Notes: generated from the letters alone by a model not told the origin. Positions 45,050-58,925 are shown, counted from the first letter of the stretch. The stretch is 64,000 nucleotides of DNA from Muraenolepis orangiensis (GCA_027704905.1 CM051020.1:19969444-20033443), one strand, 5' to 3'. A program made the numbers and translations.

Positions 45050-47560
45050 ACCCTTAACGCCTGGTCTCACACCTGGTCTCACACCTGGATATGGATGTTG
45101 CAGACACGTCGCCGGGTAGGGTGGTCTGAGTGACCTGAGTCCTGAGGCTGCTCCGCCAGCAGAGGTCAGCGTTTCCTCCTGTTCTCCAGAGGCTGCCAAC
45201 AGTCCAATAACTGGTATGCATGTCGTGGTATAGCCTAATCGGTAGGCTATACTTTGTACCACAAATACAGCCTAAAATGTTTGTTTGTTTAAAAGCACTT
45301 TCTGAAAGAACGTTCCTGTGTGTCAAGCTTATAATGACTTACTGCATCTGCTCAACCTCAGGGACTTCTGTAGGACGGCCGTGAGGCGGCGCGCCTCCAC
45401 TGGAGGGCGCCAGAGGGCTTCAATGGAGGTGCAGATGAACTATTTTCCCTGTGTGTGTGTCTGTGTGCAATTGTTAATAAATACTAAAATACTTACATAT
45501 ACTACAATTTGTTAAATATTCACAGAATGTGCATTTCTCCTAAATATTCATATTCATATATATAACAAGGAGGAAGCGTAATGGCGTGCCTGTGCCACAA
45601 GAGGGCAGCATAGTATTTTCTTCTGCCTGTGTTGACTCCTATATTGATTCCCAAGATTTAAAAAGTGGACCACAGGAGGTTGATAATGTGGGATGGCTGG
45701 GCATCAGCTGTTCATTACAGCAGACAGACTAACAAAAACAAATGCTTTGTGTGAATGCTTTGAGACTGACTCTCTCCCATTCAACCCAACATTGCAGAGT
45801 TATGTGCTTCATTTCAAGCACACCCTTCACATTAGTCTGGTGAGAGGTCATTCATGTTGTTATTGTTTTGATATTTTATTATAAAACTTTTCCAGTTAAG
45901 TCATAAATGTGTGTTTGAGCTGATGTGCATGTAACTTGTTTGAAATATGAGAGGGCATTCAGGGTGTTTCAAGGCTGAAAAAAAGCTAAATAGTTAATTA
46001 CACTGTCTAGTCTACATATGTAACATCAGGTGAGAGGTAGAGGGGGTACCAGCAGGAGGTTACATGTTTGAGGGGTACAGGACCTGGAGGAGGACAAGGC
46101 TGCATCTGGTTCAGATCAGAGAGAAAACTAACACAACATTGCTGTTCCTCCATGCACCACCCACAATAACACTCACGTTTACACTCAGACTTTACAACTG
46201 TTGACCCTGTTTCCCTCTTAATCTAAATGGAGGCATTATTTTTGTTTCAATGCAGTGTGTCGGGTCACTTGAACAACTTTAAGAACCCCATGCAGCAGAC
46301 GAGCGAGACACTAAATACCAAAGGGTTTCCCGCAGGTAACAGCAGTTACATGTCAACATGTCAACCAGCGACTCCTTGAGTTCCGACCTGAGTGGCTGAC
46401 TGCATCCATCCCCCTAGCAGGGACTGTATAGCGGTGCTGGGGAAAACAGTCTCTTTAATTATTCAGCACCGCTAACAGCTGGTCGCAGACAATACCCCCC
46501 CCCCCCCCCCCCTCTCATTTCTGAATTATGAATTATGAATGACATGAGATAGAGAGATGAGACTGGTCAGGTAGCCAGCCATCTGGAGGCTGAAGACTCC
46601 ACACAGTGACCTAGGGCTTCTGCTTCAACCCGGTCCACACATCATCTAATTAGAAGAATATAAATACGTTACTAGAATTACTGATCTGCGTGAGGGTTAA
46701 TGCAAACAACGTCTGTACTGACCGTCTACCTGCTTCGCTTTAGATTAACTTCAGTGACCTAACTCTTAAGCAATTATGACCTGTGTTTACTATTAACAGT
46801 AAATCGTTATTATGTCTTGGGAAAAGTTTTAACACCTGGAAAACACCTTTGTGTCCAACATATTTTGTCCTGTTGCTACAGCAAAACCCAATACTTTCAC
46901 ACACTTTTAATGAGTTCATTTTCTCCCATGAGAAATTGTGGGTTTTTTCCTTGTTTTTTTCCACATAACTGACCAATGACTGTTGGACCCGGCGTGACCC
47001 TTCCTCACGTTGATCATGTGATGTCTTACAATCGGCTGCACTCAAAAGTCAAGTTTTGCCATTAAAACTGAAAGCCAGTCCATTGAGGTGACTCAAACAA
47101 GCCAATCACAAGCCAGGTGGTGAGGTAGAACGCCTGCAGATGGCTTTGGTGGCGGAGGCAGTCCAAACCACCAGGATAAATTACCCCTGGGTTGCCATGG
47201 TAGACTGAACTTCTGTCTGTGCTTGGTTGGTCCAGCCATCTCCCTCTGGATAGTGTTGCCGTTGACTAAGGGTGTAGTCTCCCCTTTGTTTGAGAATGTT
47301 TGTCCAGAGAGCATCGAGCCAACCAGACAAAAGCTCTAGTCAGTGTTTGTGAAGTCAGGTACCTAACACATGGTGACTTGGCTTTACTTATAATTATATA
47401 ATTATGATGATTTCATAGAGGAGGTGTTCATGTGTTTGATAAAGGTAACAATTGGCTCTCATGCAACTCACAGAAGGCTGTACAGTATGCACATATGTGC
47501 ATGTGTATTTCCCAGCTTGAATCAATTTTGAAAGAAAAGGAATGAAAATTTACAAGAGAG
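45050..47560. other. intergenic, no gene recognised
   Basis: Contains two small CpG/GC-richer patches (45,060-45,210 and 45,345-45,440) that might be exon remnants, but no family is recognisable. There is a C17 homopolymer near 46,494-46,512. Otherwise unique-looking AT-rich DNA. Confidence 0.4.
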
Positions 47561-47562
47561 AG

Positions 47563-47565
<3 letters not shown>

Positions 47566-47652
<87 letters not shown>
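47566..47652. repeat. (GA)n microsatellite
   Basis: About 43 uninterrupted GA units. Confidence 0.96.
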
Positions 47653-47656
<4 letters not shown>

Positions 47657-48836
47657 AGAAAACAGTACACCCTCCCACTCCACTGGCGCTACACTCTGAC
47701 AGCAGCCTCAGAGGGCAGATTGAGTCCATAGAAGTGTTTTTTCTGTTGTGCTCGGGGATAGAGATGGTGTGGGTTGGGGTTGTGCGTTTGGTCCTCGACA
47801 CGAGACGCACACAAATATCAACACGGTGGGAGTGACCCTACGTGGCTTTGGGTTTGCAATTTAAGAACATTGTCTGACTATGAAAACAGTGTGCGGATGA
47901 TGTACAGTATTGTTCATATTTTTGTCATTATTGATATATAGATACAAACATGTCCAAAACTCTGGATGTATAATCAGATCTCAACTAATTGTACGGGTCT
48001 ATCTATCTATCTGTCTACTTTATGTGAGTGTGAAAAAGCAATGTTAAGTTGCCTCATAAAACCACCAATTACAAAAAGAACACATCATTTTGTCAATGAT
48101 TCATACGCATTATAACTTTGTCATTGGCCTGTTTCCAAACCATCGTGCTGTTGCACAATAATAATGCAGAACAGCTGTGAGTACCTCATTGTTGGGCCCC
48201 ATTCCAGGCCTGGGTAATACTAGACCAACTAAACCTATCAAAAAGGAAAACTTCCCAGAATTCTATGCAGCACGTAAGGACCCAACAGCTGTTTTCCATT
48301 TCTGGTATAGCCAAAAGGGTGATGGCCTAATTGAGGTCACATGGTAACGTACATGATATTCTCTTCCACTTATAATTCATTGGACTGATAGAAGAAATTA
48401 CCTCTGCTACAAAAACTCGGAGGTTAATGTAACGTTTGTAAAATAAACAATGACGTCACAAAGATCTCCCCGTCTGATCAAACTTGAACCCAACCACATG
48501 TAGAACTCTTCCACCACTCAAACCATAACTGGACATCTTGCAAGGAATTTGTGACATAAGATGTTCGCAATTTGTGAGTTGAACTGTTTTTAAAAACAAC
48601 CTCTCTGAGTTCATTCTTCCACAGCTCTAGATGTGTATGGTTGGTATGTGTTGTTCAGGAGAGCATGCAGTGAGTATACAGATTGCAAGTGGATATTCAA
48701 GGCGGTGGAAGACAAGACATCTCTACAACTCTACAGACACTAAAGGCATGAGATTTAGTGTGCCAGAGGGGAACTCATTCGGTCCGTATGGGGCTCTTAA
48801 GTTGGGCTAGTGCCACATCTCTTCTGCAATAGGTCA

Positions 48837-48954
<118 letters not shown>

Positions 48955-50284
48955 CCTCCCCCCTCCCCCCTTTCTCTCCAATATCTTGACCTTTCAAGCT
49001 CCATAGTGATGGTCACTGTGGTTAAAGGCAGAGATCCATCAAGTCTAATGCTGAAACAAACACAGCCAACTAGGACTGTAGCTGCTTAAACCTCCACCCG
49101 AACATCAAAGACATTACACCTTCACATGATGCCCTTTCAACAGCACTGGAGATGTTTTTTTTCTCAAGCTGCTGAGGTGTGCCTCCCATTAGAGTTGAAA
49201 CAAAGTTACATTCAACTTGAAACGCTTAACATTCTAATTAACGTGGCATTTTGTGCAACTATGGCGCTAAATTCAATCTCTCAGCACACGCTCATTTGAC
49301 GCAGAACCACAATGTGGATCTCAGTGACAAAAGTCTTTGTGAAGATCAGAACAAAGCAAAGTGCTGTATAGTTAAAGAGTTGATGTTTTGGGTGACATGT
49401 TAATCATATAGGCGCGTCTTGGTGTAATAGGATAGCATATCATTGCCCAAACTTGGAGTATTTACCGTATTTCATCACAAGGTTCCAGACAAGAAATCAC
49501 AGATTACAGTTATTTCCGAAACGATGCCTTGTTACACACTGCCACTTCCTTCACTCCATCTCCATCCCTCGACCCCTCAAAAGGAAAGGTCACAGAAGCA
49601 GTTAGCTGTTGTTAGCTGACGGCAAATACAATCAGAGATAAGATGGGGAAAAGCAGGAGAGAAAACCACAGTTCTGCCCATTATCTCATGTTTGAAAGAG
49701 TCAAACAAATGCATTTAAGGTCTGTGAAAACATAATTATTCTCAGTGAAAAAATGTCTTTGCTGTTCCATGTCGTACAAAAGCCTGTATGGTGAGACCCA
49801 CCTTATTTTAAGATGATGTAAAGTGGCCAGCTTTGACATGACGTAACACACAACCAGCAGTGTAGTCCTAAACCAATGAGAACACACAGAAAACAATGGG
49901 CAGACATGAAGTCCTTGTGAGTCTATCAGTGCCTCTGATGCCCACTAGGCTCCCACTGGAGCATCAATGCAGAGGCTTATACCCGCCTGAGAGATGGCAA
50001 AGGGCCACAGATTACAGCCCTGTTAAACTACGACAACGCGATGCGAAACCATGTGGTATGCAGCGATGAGGTTGCCCTCCACCACGCAACCCGCTTTCAG
50101 CTCATTCTGAATACTTATTTTCACAAGCATAACAACAGCTATGCTCTACGATGAAAGCAATATTGTGTGGTACGGTATGCAAAGTTATGGAGGTTTCTGA
50201 CGCCAAGTGTCACACAGTACACAGCACACAGCAGAGTGGACGTTCGCCAGCACACAATGATAAATAAGGAAAAGACATAGTTAA

Positions 50285-50640
50285 TACATGAACTTTTTTA
50301 TTGGCCATTTGCAACAAGTACAATGGAACGCTTACTCCCCATTCCTTCCCGCAGTATGACTTTTTAAAACAATACTACAAAATATACTATATACAATAAA
50401 AATGAACATAAAAAGAACAATATAGTGACGGATGATATTTACATGTTTTGAATTGTGCAAAAATATTTCAAAGCATTTAAAGTGCCAGTAGTGCAGCAGC
50501 ATCATGAATACAGTGCAGTACAGTGTAGTAACTGTAATGAGTCCAGAAAGTCCAGCAAAGTATGATAGTGTAATGTTAATGACAATAACAATGTTATGAT
50601 AGTGCTAGTGGCAGCACTCCTAGCATAAGTTCTAAGGGTT
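50285..50640 (-). mobile_element. LINE 3' UTR copy
   Basis: On the minus strand it shows GCTAGGAGTGCTGCC, CATTAACATTACACT, TTTGCTGGACTTTCTGGACT and GGAATGGGGAGTAAGCGTTC, closely matching 244-605. Truncated before coding sequence. Confidence 0.8.
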
Positions 50641-51061
50641 GGGAGAGTTACTTACAGAGTTATTCTGTAACAATTACTAATTACCTGTTAAAAAATGTCA
50701 GTAACCTAATCTAAGTTTCACAATATTAAAGTAATGTAACCTGATTACTTTACGTTACTTTTGGATTACCTCAATATCAAATATGTGAATGAAGACAAGA
50801 AAAAATTATTATCAAGGTAGATGTGTATTCTGTAAGACAACAGAACAATGTAAGACGACATAACATTTTAGTTTACAAAACAGAAATAAAATCTGCTACT
50901 ACTACTACTTCTTTAGAAGAAACTATTTTATGTTCGTTGTTTAATTGTTTGTCCAGCTATTCCTTCCTTTGTTACAATAATCCTTTGTCAAATGAATGTC
51001 GGGAATGATACGCATGTAACGTAAATGTACTTTGTACCTGTATGCTATTCACACTTGAGTC

Positions 51062-53997
51062 ACTTCAAGTCAAGTCAAGTCAAGTTTATTGTCACTTTAC
51101 AGTTTACACAAGTATAAGCAATGAGTGAAAATCTTATGTGCAATACCCGACGACAGACAGCAGTTATAAAAAACAGAATAGGATTGTATAAGTTAACTTG
51201 TATAAAGTATGGATTGTATAACGTTTTAACTTGTATAAGTTAAAACAAAACTGTATAAGTTAAATATATTAAAATGCAATATATAAAATGCAATATGTCA
51301 GAAAAAGAACTATATATATATATAAATCAATGTAATAAAATATACATTGTTATATGCTATACACCCTTGTTCAGCAGCCTGATGGCCTGACTGTGGAAGC
51401 TATCTCTAAGTCTATTTGTGCGGCACTTGATACTGCGGTATTGCCTGCCTGACGGTAAAAGTGAATACAGTTCGTGGCTGGGGTGGGCATTGTCTTTTAT
51501 GATGCGTTTGGCCATGGCCACCCACCGCTTGTTGTATATATCCAGGAGGCACTCCGCACGACCCTTTGAAGCGCTCTGTGCTCGAGTGCGGTGCAGTTCC
51601 CGTACCAGGCGGTGACCATGCTGAATTTCCTCAGACGCCTGAGGAAATACAGGCGTTGTTGGGACCTTTTTGTGTGGTGTGCGTGGACCATGTGAGGTCC
51701 TCGGAGATGTGCACGCCGAGGAACTTGAAGCTGCTGACCCTCTCTACTGCAACACCGTTGATGGAGATAGGGGCATGCTCTCCTCTCTGCTTCCTGTAGT
51801 CCACAAACAGCTCCTTGATCTTCTTGACGTTGAGGGCGAGGCTGTTCTCCTGGCACCACTGATCCAACCTCCTCCCTGTAGGCTGTCTCGTCGTCGCCGC
51901 CGATCAGGCCCATCACTGTCGTGTCGTCAGCAAACTTGATGATGACGTTGGAGCTGTGCATTAGGATGCTAGGTTTAGAGGGAGTAGAGGACAGGGCTCA
52001 GCACGCATCCCTGGGAGGCTCCCGTGTTGAGGGTCAGTGGCTCTGAGGTGGTGCTGCTCATCCTCACCACCTGGCGGCGGTCCGACAGGTGGTCCAGTGT
52101 CCATCTGCACGTGGATGGGGGCACTCCTAGACCTCTAAGTTTTGTGTCGAGCTTGGCAGGAACTATCGTGTTGAACGCTGAGCTGTAGTCCACAAACAGC
52201 ATTCGCACATAACAGTTCTTTCCCTCCAGGTGGGAAAGGGCAGTGTGGAGGGCCATGAGTCCTTGACCAACCTCTCGAAGCATTTGCTGACAATCAGGTC
52301 TAGGGCTACAGGTCTATAGTCGTTCAGGCAGGTTACCTTGGGTTGTTTAGGGACAGGCACGATGGTGGACATCTTGAAGACCGCAGGAACAACAGCCTGG
52401 GACAGGGAGAGGTTGAAAATGCCAACTGGTCTGCGCATGCTCTGAGGACGCGGGCCGGGATGTCGTCGGGGCCTGCCGCCTTACGGATGTTCAACCTCTT
52501 GAAGGTGCGGTGCACATCCGCCTCCGAGATGTTCAGCAGGCTGGTCTCCTCAGGCGGCGCTGGCTTCGGCGGGCTGCCGTTCACGTCGAACCGAGTAAAA
52601 AAAGTATTTAACTCTCCTGGGAGGGAGGTAGAGGAGTTCTCTACACAACTGGCTCTCCCTCTGAAGTTCGTTATCGTCTGTAACCCCTGCCACATACCCC
52701 TCGCGTCGTGGCTCTTGAATTTCTCCACCACTCTGACCTTGTACTCCCGCTTGGCAGTGACGATGGTCTTATGGAGGTCGTAGCAGGCTGTCGTATATAC
52801 CTCCATATTCCCGGAGCCAAAGGCGGTGTTACGCGCGTGGAGGGAAGCCCAAACATCGCCGTTAATCCACGGTTTCAGGTTGGGGTATATCCGAACCGAC
52901 TTGGTCGGAACAACGTCATCTATGCACTTCTTGACGAACCGAGGATGTGTACTCGTTGATGTTATTGTCCGAGGCGATCCAGTCAGCGCGATCAAAACAA
53001 TCCTGTAGCATAGAGTCCGATTGGTCCGACCAGCATTGAACCTCCCTCACAGTGATTGGTTGCTGCTTCAGTCTCTGCCGGCGGGGAGTAGCTGGATAGA
53101 GCGGTGGTCTGATTTGCCGAACGGTGGGCGGAGGAGGGCCTTGTAGCCAACACGGTAGGGTGTGTAGCAGTGGTCGAGGATCCGCTCACCCTGTGTGTTG
53201 CTCGTTATGCATTGGTTGAACTTCGGGAGAACCTTCTTCAGGTTCGCCTTGTTGAAGTCCCCCGTCACGAAAGCAGCCTCAGGGTGTGCCGACTCCTGTT
53301 CGCTGATAGCCCCATACAGTTCCTTCAGCGCTGTGTCCGTGTTGGCTTCTGGGGAAATGTAAACAGCGGTCACGGTTACCGCTGTAAACTCCCGAGGTAA
53401 CCAGAATGGATGGCACATAAGCATCAGGTACTCCAGGTCCGGGGAACAGAAAGACTTGAGGGGATGTACATGACTTTGGTAGCACCAAGATCTGTTTATC
53501 ATGAGACATACCCCCCCTCCGCGATCTTTACCGGAGAGAGCCTTTGTTCTGTCCGCCCGGTGGACGGAAAATCCTGTTGGCTCGATAGCTGCGTCGGTAA
53601 CCCCCTCCGACATCCATGTCGCCGTAAGGCAGATGATACAGTTGTCCTTAGTTTCCCGGTAGAATTGAATACAAGCCTGTAGCTCCCTTAACTTATTGTC
53701 CAGAGACTGTACATTAGCCAGTAGAATGGTGGGTAGTGGGGGGCGATCTGATCGGATCAGATATCTCAGCCTGACTAGCACGCCGGCTCGCTTCCCTCGC
53801 TTCTTCCGGCGACGCTTGCGGTAGGCGGTGAGCGACTGTCGATCTAATCTCCAGAAGTGTGCAAAAGTCATTAGTGAACGTGCTGCTAACTTTCTGTACA
53901 AGGATAGTCGCAATAAAAATAATAAATAACAAAAAACTGCGTCGTCGTGCGGGAGCTCGCAATACGGCAGCCATCATGTACGGCGCCATCTTACTAC
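51062..53997 (-). mobile_element. decayed L2-like LINE with endonuclease and reverse transcriptase
   Basis: Read on the minus strand. An apurinic-type endonuclease segment (53,068-53,913) shows ANVQSLDNK, VTGDFN and KSDHRS. Linker and RT follow (52,995 to 51,500) with KAAGPDDIPARVLRAC, LNDYRPVAL, VDYSSAFNTI and FADDTTVMG, then VSSFKFLGVHIS. The 3' UTR ends in (CTTGA)n at about 51,066-51,085. RT aspartates are present, but the reading frame is broken several times, and in the endonuclease the usual TETW motif reads TATWM, losing the catalytic Glu. Nearly full length but inactive. Clade is inferred from motifs. Confidence 0.88.
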
Positions 53998-54047
53998 ACA
54001 TCTTACGTCACACTCAAACTTTAATTAAACTGCCAGAAACTTATTCC

Positions 54048-54212
54048 GGTCTGGGGCTAGTGTTGTTCCCCCGGCTCCTCCTAGCAAAAACTGTCGAGGT
54101 GTCCTTGAGCAAGACACCCTAACCCTAACTGCTCCTGACGTGCTGGCTGTCTCCTTGATGGCATGACTTGTAAAGCGCTTTGGATAAAAGCGCTATATAA
54201 AAGCCTCTATTA
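54048..54212 (+). mobile_element. tRNA-derived SINE, head truncated
   Basis: CCCCGGCTCCTCCTAGC, TGTCGAGGTGTCCTTGAGC, AGACACCCTAACCCTAAC, and a tail TAAAGCGCTTTGGATAAAAG then CGCTATATAAA. It sits just upstream of the LINE 5' end. Confidence 0.82.
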
Positions 54213-54214
54213 CC

Positions 54215-56395
54215 ACACACCATCCCGGTAAGAAGCATCACCACCTACAGTCTGAAAATCAATGTTCAATAGCTAGCAACGTAAGAAGTAGTAGATGTTA
54301 GCTTAAGCTAACTGGATTTCTGTGTAGCTAACCTTAGCGTTTGGTCTTGGTAAATGCTTCAAATTTGATGTTGACTCCTTTGACAACGACAGTATATTAA
54401 CAGCTGGAAGCCACAGCTTGCACTGGACTGTAATTTTGTTCCGCCTTTCTCCTTGGAAAACTAAATTATTGCAAAGTTTCCACCCAGTGAAGGCATTCTT
54501 ACAACTTGCCATGATGAGCAGAGTGGTGTTGTGAGGATGCCTTTATTTTTTTAATGTATTTTAACATTGTAATCCTGCTTCTAATACCTATTTTGTCTAA
54601 ATATATTCTTGTAATATAAATGATGTCTTTTTTTCTGTAACTGTAAGGGAATACATTTACATTTACTACATTTACTACTAACATTTACTCATAACGTAAC
54701 ACCGTTACATGTATTCCGTTACTCCTCAAGCCTGCTAGTTATAGATCGCAGCTCAACTAATTCTGCAGCATGGCTCCAATACTTACAAAACAATATAATA
54801 CTTTATACTTGAACACCAGAACAACATATTCTCAGAACTATAGTATTCTTTATACTTTAACACCAGAAGAACATATGTATCACAGTGTTGTCACATCTCT
54901 GCTTGAAATGGCAGAGGGAACTTTTATCTGTTAAATTAGCCATAAAGGATAAATCCAAGTCCACATCATACACTGTTCTATATACACTCAAAACCTAAAA
55001 TCTGGCAACTTTCTTGAGCCTCATGTGTTTTTTTATATATTAAATGTCAACTAGCAGTACACACCATTGAACTACTCTGGAGATTCTGAAGGAGCCAAGA
55101 GCATGCTTAAGCTCAACCACAAAAAGCCTGTTCTAATTTGAGTGAACACAACACAGAATTATGTGTTTATTTGGGACAGCAGAAAAATATCTAAACAACC
55201 GCATAGAGCTGATGGTATGCCATCCAAGACATGGAAAGTTAGTTGTCTTCATTTGAGGTTATTATTCTCCAGCGTTTCTCCAAGTAATGGTTTCTCTTTT
55301 AATTGACTGAATATTGCCCATGAGTTCAGTTGGCATATAGTCAGATGGCTTATGGCAGTGTATCCACCCATAAAGGCACTAATGGAATGACGTCCAGTAC
55401 ACATGAGGGTAGCCAATGTGTAACAGCTCATTCAATTGTCAACGATCAAGTCACATTTCACCCATTTTGAACCAAAGAAAGTTGTACAATGTTTAATGCG
55501 ATGTGTATTTCCAGTCTGTAGGTCTCCGCAGTAGCAGCAGTTATATTACATTTTTGATCAATAAAATAATTTAAAAGGTTTGAAAGGAATCATAAAGGTC
55601 CTACTGCTACTATTACTTAGTGTTCCAGGATGTGCGTACGTTCACTGGGACATGGATATTACAGGCAAATGTTAATTAGGTTTAAAGGAAGTGTGGGGAA
55701 GAAGACGCACCATATAGTGGGGGTCCCACAGAAGACCTACAAGTGGGATCACAGGCCAAAACATGGAAACCACTCCTGGAAGGAGTAACTGATAAGAGTA
55801 TCACATTGTGGACGCTTTTGGAAGCTTCTCTAACTCTTTCTGTAAGTAAAGTGTAAGTGCTCAGCAAAGTAATACTTCTAGGCTTTCATAACGATGTAAC
55901 TGTCATGACATGCTGAAAATCGTCCAAATTGACTCTAATTTTCCCCATCATTTTGTGCTCCATTTTGGTTAGGTAGAATTATTCAATTGTGGCAACGCTG
56001 TCACAGGCAGGCCTTTTAATCTGGTCTCTCGTATAAACAAAAGGCTCTTTCACCACTCATGGAAAATGCATGACAGGCAAAGACTGAGAATACATTTTAC
56101 CAACACAGCTATGCATAACTTAAAATACAGTTGATATAAACCAGCCTCCCACCCCCACACACACATACACAGAAAGTGTCCCCCCCCCCTGTGTTCCATA
56201 TGGCCGGTGTGTTCATACTGTCTTCATACTGGTGTTGCATGCTCATCACATTCAGTGTGCGACCTCCACACCGTGATGAGCAACATGGCCTGGTCCCCAA
56301 AGCAACACGCACATGTCCAGCATTAAGAACTAAAAAGGAAAAAAAGACGCACAAAATAAGTTTTGAAACTTCTTTAAAAGTAATAAACAGAAGAA
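54215..56395. other. intergenic, no gene recognised
   Basis: AT-rich unique-looking sequence with short unrelated open frames; nothing supportable as gene, RNA or repeat. Confidence 0.5.
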
Positions 56396-56399
56396 AAGT

Positions 56400-57300
56400 A
56401 GATGTTTTTATTTGCCATGTGCAACCATGAATGCTTACTCTCCATTCCCTCCCGCATTCTGAATTTCAACAACAACACTATTCAATGCCATACTAAACTT
56501 TGTAATACTTTACTATGCACTACTACATTATAAACACCGCTATATACTACCTACTTTAAACATTTACATTTACATTTAGGGCATTTGGCAGATGCTTTTA
56601 TCCAAAGCGACTTACAAGGAGTACATTAGTTGAAGCAGACAATAGCATAACGCTGAGGTACACGAACATAAAAATAGAGCAGTTCACAGTATTCATATTG
56701 ACAAGATGAATAACACTATTTGGTACTGCCAGGTCACCTGCTTAAGTAGCTGTGATAAGAGTGTGTTATCAACATTAAGGATATACACTTGCTAACATAT
56801 ACAACATGCTAAGAGCTATTAATGTCAGGACTTAAGCAAGTTTAGGGGTTCACAAAGGAGAAGGAGGGTTCATGGAGAGTCCAGGTGGACTCTGAACAGG
56901 TGGGTCTTGAGTCTCTTGCGGAAGCTGGCGAGGGACTCTGCCGTCCTGACATGAGACGGGAGTTCATTCCACCTGTGGAGCCAGAGCCCTGAAGAGCTGG
57001 GTCTTGGACGAGCGATGCTTGGTTGTCATCAGTGAAGGTCGAACAAGTCGCCTGGCAGAAGTTGAGCGGAGCGCTCTGGCTGGGATGCAGGGCTTGACCA
57101 ACGCCTGGAGGTAGGCTGGGGCTGTTCCATTGACTGCCCTAAAGGTCAGCACCAGAGTCTTGAACTTGATGCGAGCATTTACCGGAAGCCAGTGGAGATC
57201 GTGGAGGAGAGGGGTCACGTGGGAGAATTTAGGTAGGTTGAATACCAGGCATGCTGCTGCGTTCTGGATGCGTTGGAGGGGCTTGGTTGCAGAGGCGGGG
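56400..57300 (-). mobile_element. LINE fragment: RT C-terminus, 3' UTR and adjoining LINE tail
   Basis: On the minus strand 57,245-56,880 encodes a reverse-transcriptase C-terminus: TPLLHDLHWLPVNARIKFK, LTFRAVNGTAPAYLQ, then WNELPSHVRTAESLASF after one frame change. The 3' UTR continues to 56,562 and ends GGATAAAAGCATCTGCCAAA with a (TTTACA)n-like tail. Bases 56,400-56,560 are a second LINE tail (ATTTGCCATGTGCAACC, CTCCATTCCCTCCCGCA) of the 50,285 family. Same element as 20,271-20,585. Confidence 0.85.
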
Positions 57301-57304
57301 AGTT

Positions 57305-57745
57305 TATACTATACTATATACTATAAACAACACTATATACTACCTACTTTATACTATACTATATACTATAAACAACACTATATACTACCTACTTTATACT
57401 ATACTATATACTATAAACAACACTATATACTACCTACTTTATACTATACTATATACTATAAACAACACTATATACTACCTACTTTATACTATACTATATA
57501 CTATAAACAACACTATATACTACTTACTTTATACTATACTATATACTATAAACAACACTATATACTACCTACTTTATACTATACTATATACTATAAACAA
57601 CACTATATACTACCTACTATATACTATACTATATACTATAAACAACACTATATACTACCTACTTTATACTATACTATATACTATAAACAACACTATATAC
57701 TACCTACTTTATACTATACTATATACTATAAACAACACTATACTG
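57305..57745. repeat. 45-bp AT-rich minisatellite, about 9.7 copies
   Basis: Unit ACTTTATACTATACTATATA plus CTATAAACAACACTATATAC and TACCT, nearly identical between copies, directly next to the LINE at 56,400-57,300. Tyr/Thr-rich open frames through it are artefacts. Confidence 0.97.
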
Positions 57746-57875
57746 TAACAAAACTATACACAATAAAAATAACAATGAAGTTGACAATGAAACAATGAAA
57801 TGGTGAATGGTAAAAAAAAGTAGAAAAAGAAAGAAAGGAAAGAAAAGAAACTAAAGAAAAAAGTATATAAATAAT

Positions 57876-57990
57876 AATAATAATAATAATACATTTTATT
57901 TGTGGGGCGCCTTTCAAGACACCCAAGGACACCCTACAGTGGACTCCACAAAGGGCTTTAGCTGTCAACCGGAAGTCAACTTACAAGAAA
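57876..57990 (-). mobile_element. SINE/LINE tail fragment
   Basis: (AAT)n followed by TTTGTGGGGCGCCTTTCAAG and ACACCCAAGGACACC, a frequent fish retroelement 3' end read on the minus strand. Short and not classifiable further. Confidence 0.45.
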
Positions 57991-58087
57991 GATGGTCCAG
58001 TTTATAAGGGATATGCCAGTTTAAACAGATGGGGTTTTAGTTGGGTTTTGTAAGTTGTTATAGAATCAGAGTTTTTTTTTTTTTTCC

Positions 58088-58580
58088 ATGGTGTCACAGA
58101 GCCAGGGGTGGGTGAGTCCTGGTGTCACAGAGCCAGGGGTGGGTGAGTCCTGGTGTCACAGAGCCAGGGATGGGTGAGTCCTGGTGTCACAGAGCCAGGG
58201 GTGGGTGAGTCCTGGTGTCACAGAGCCAGGGATGGGTGAGTCCTGGTGTCACAGAGCCAGGGATGGGTGAGTCCTGGTGTCACAGAGCCAGGGATGGGTG
58301 AGTCCTGGTGTCACAGAGCCAGGGGTGGGTGAGTCCTGGTGTCACAGAGCCAGGGGTGGGTGAGTCCTGGTGTCACAGAGCCAGGGATGGGTGAGTCCTG
58401 GTGTCACAGAGCCAGGGGTGGGTGAGTCCTGGTGTCACAGAGCCAGGGGTGGGTGAGTCCTGGTGTCACAGAGCCAGGGGTGGGTGAGTCCTGGTGTCAC
58501 AGAGCCAGGGGTGGGTGAGTCCTGGTGTCACAGAGCCAGGGGTGGGTGAGTCCTGGTGTCACAGAGCCAGGGGTGGGTGC
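58088..58580. repeat. 31-bp minisatellite, 16 copies
   Basis: Unit GGTGTCACAGAGCCAGGGGT plus GGGTGAGTCCT. Copies differ almost only at one position (CCAGGGGTG or CCAGGGATG), giving a two-state variant map along the array. Confidence 0.97.
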
Positions 58581-58736
58581 AGCTCTATCTGGTCCTGTTT
58601 CATGTTCATTTCAGCCTGTTGTAATGGATGGTTTCTGTCTCTGACTGCTCTGATTCCATTATCTCATACTAAAAATGTATTTGTCAATTGGGCTACAACC
58701 GACCCCATTTGTCATTACAGGAAAAATACACACACA

Positions 58737-58925
<189 letters not shown>

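Noticed and set aside
53859..54122. Host gene on the plus strand
   Set aside because: It is antisense to the LINE 5' end plus the SINE at 54,048.
57130..57798. 222-codon Tyr/Thr/Leu-rich open frame
   Set aside because: Translation of the 45-bp minisatellite with LINE sequence at its start.
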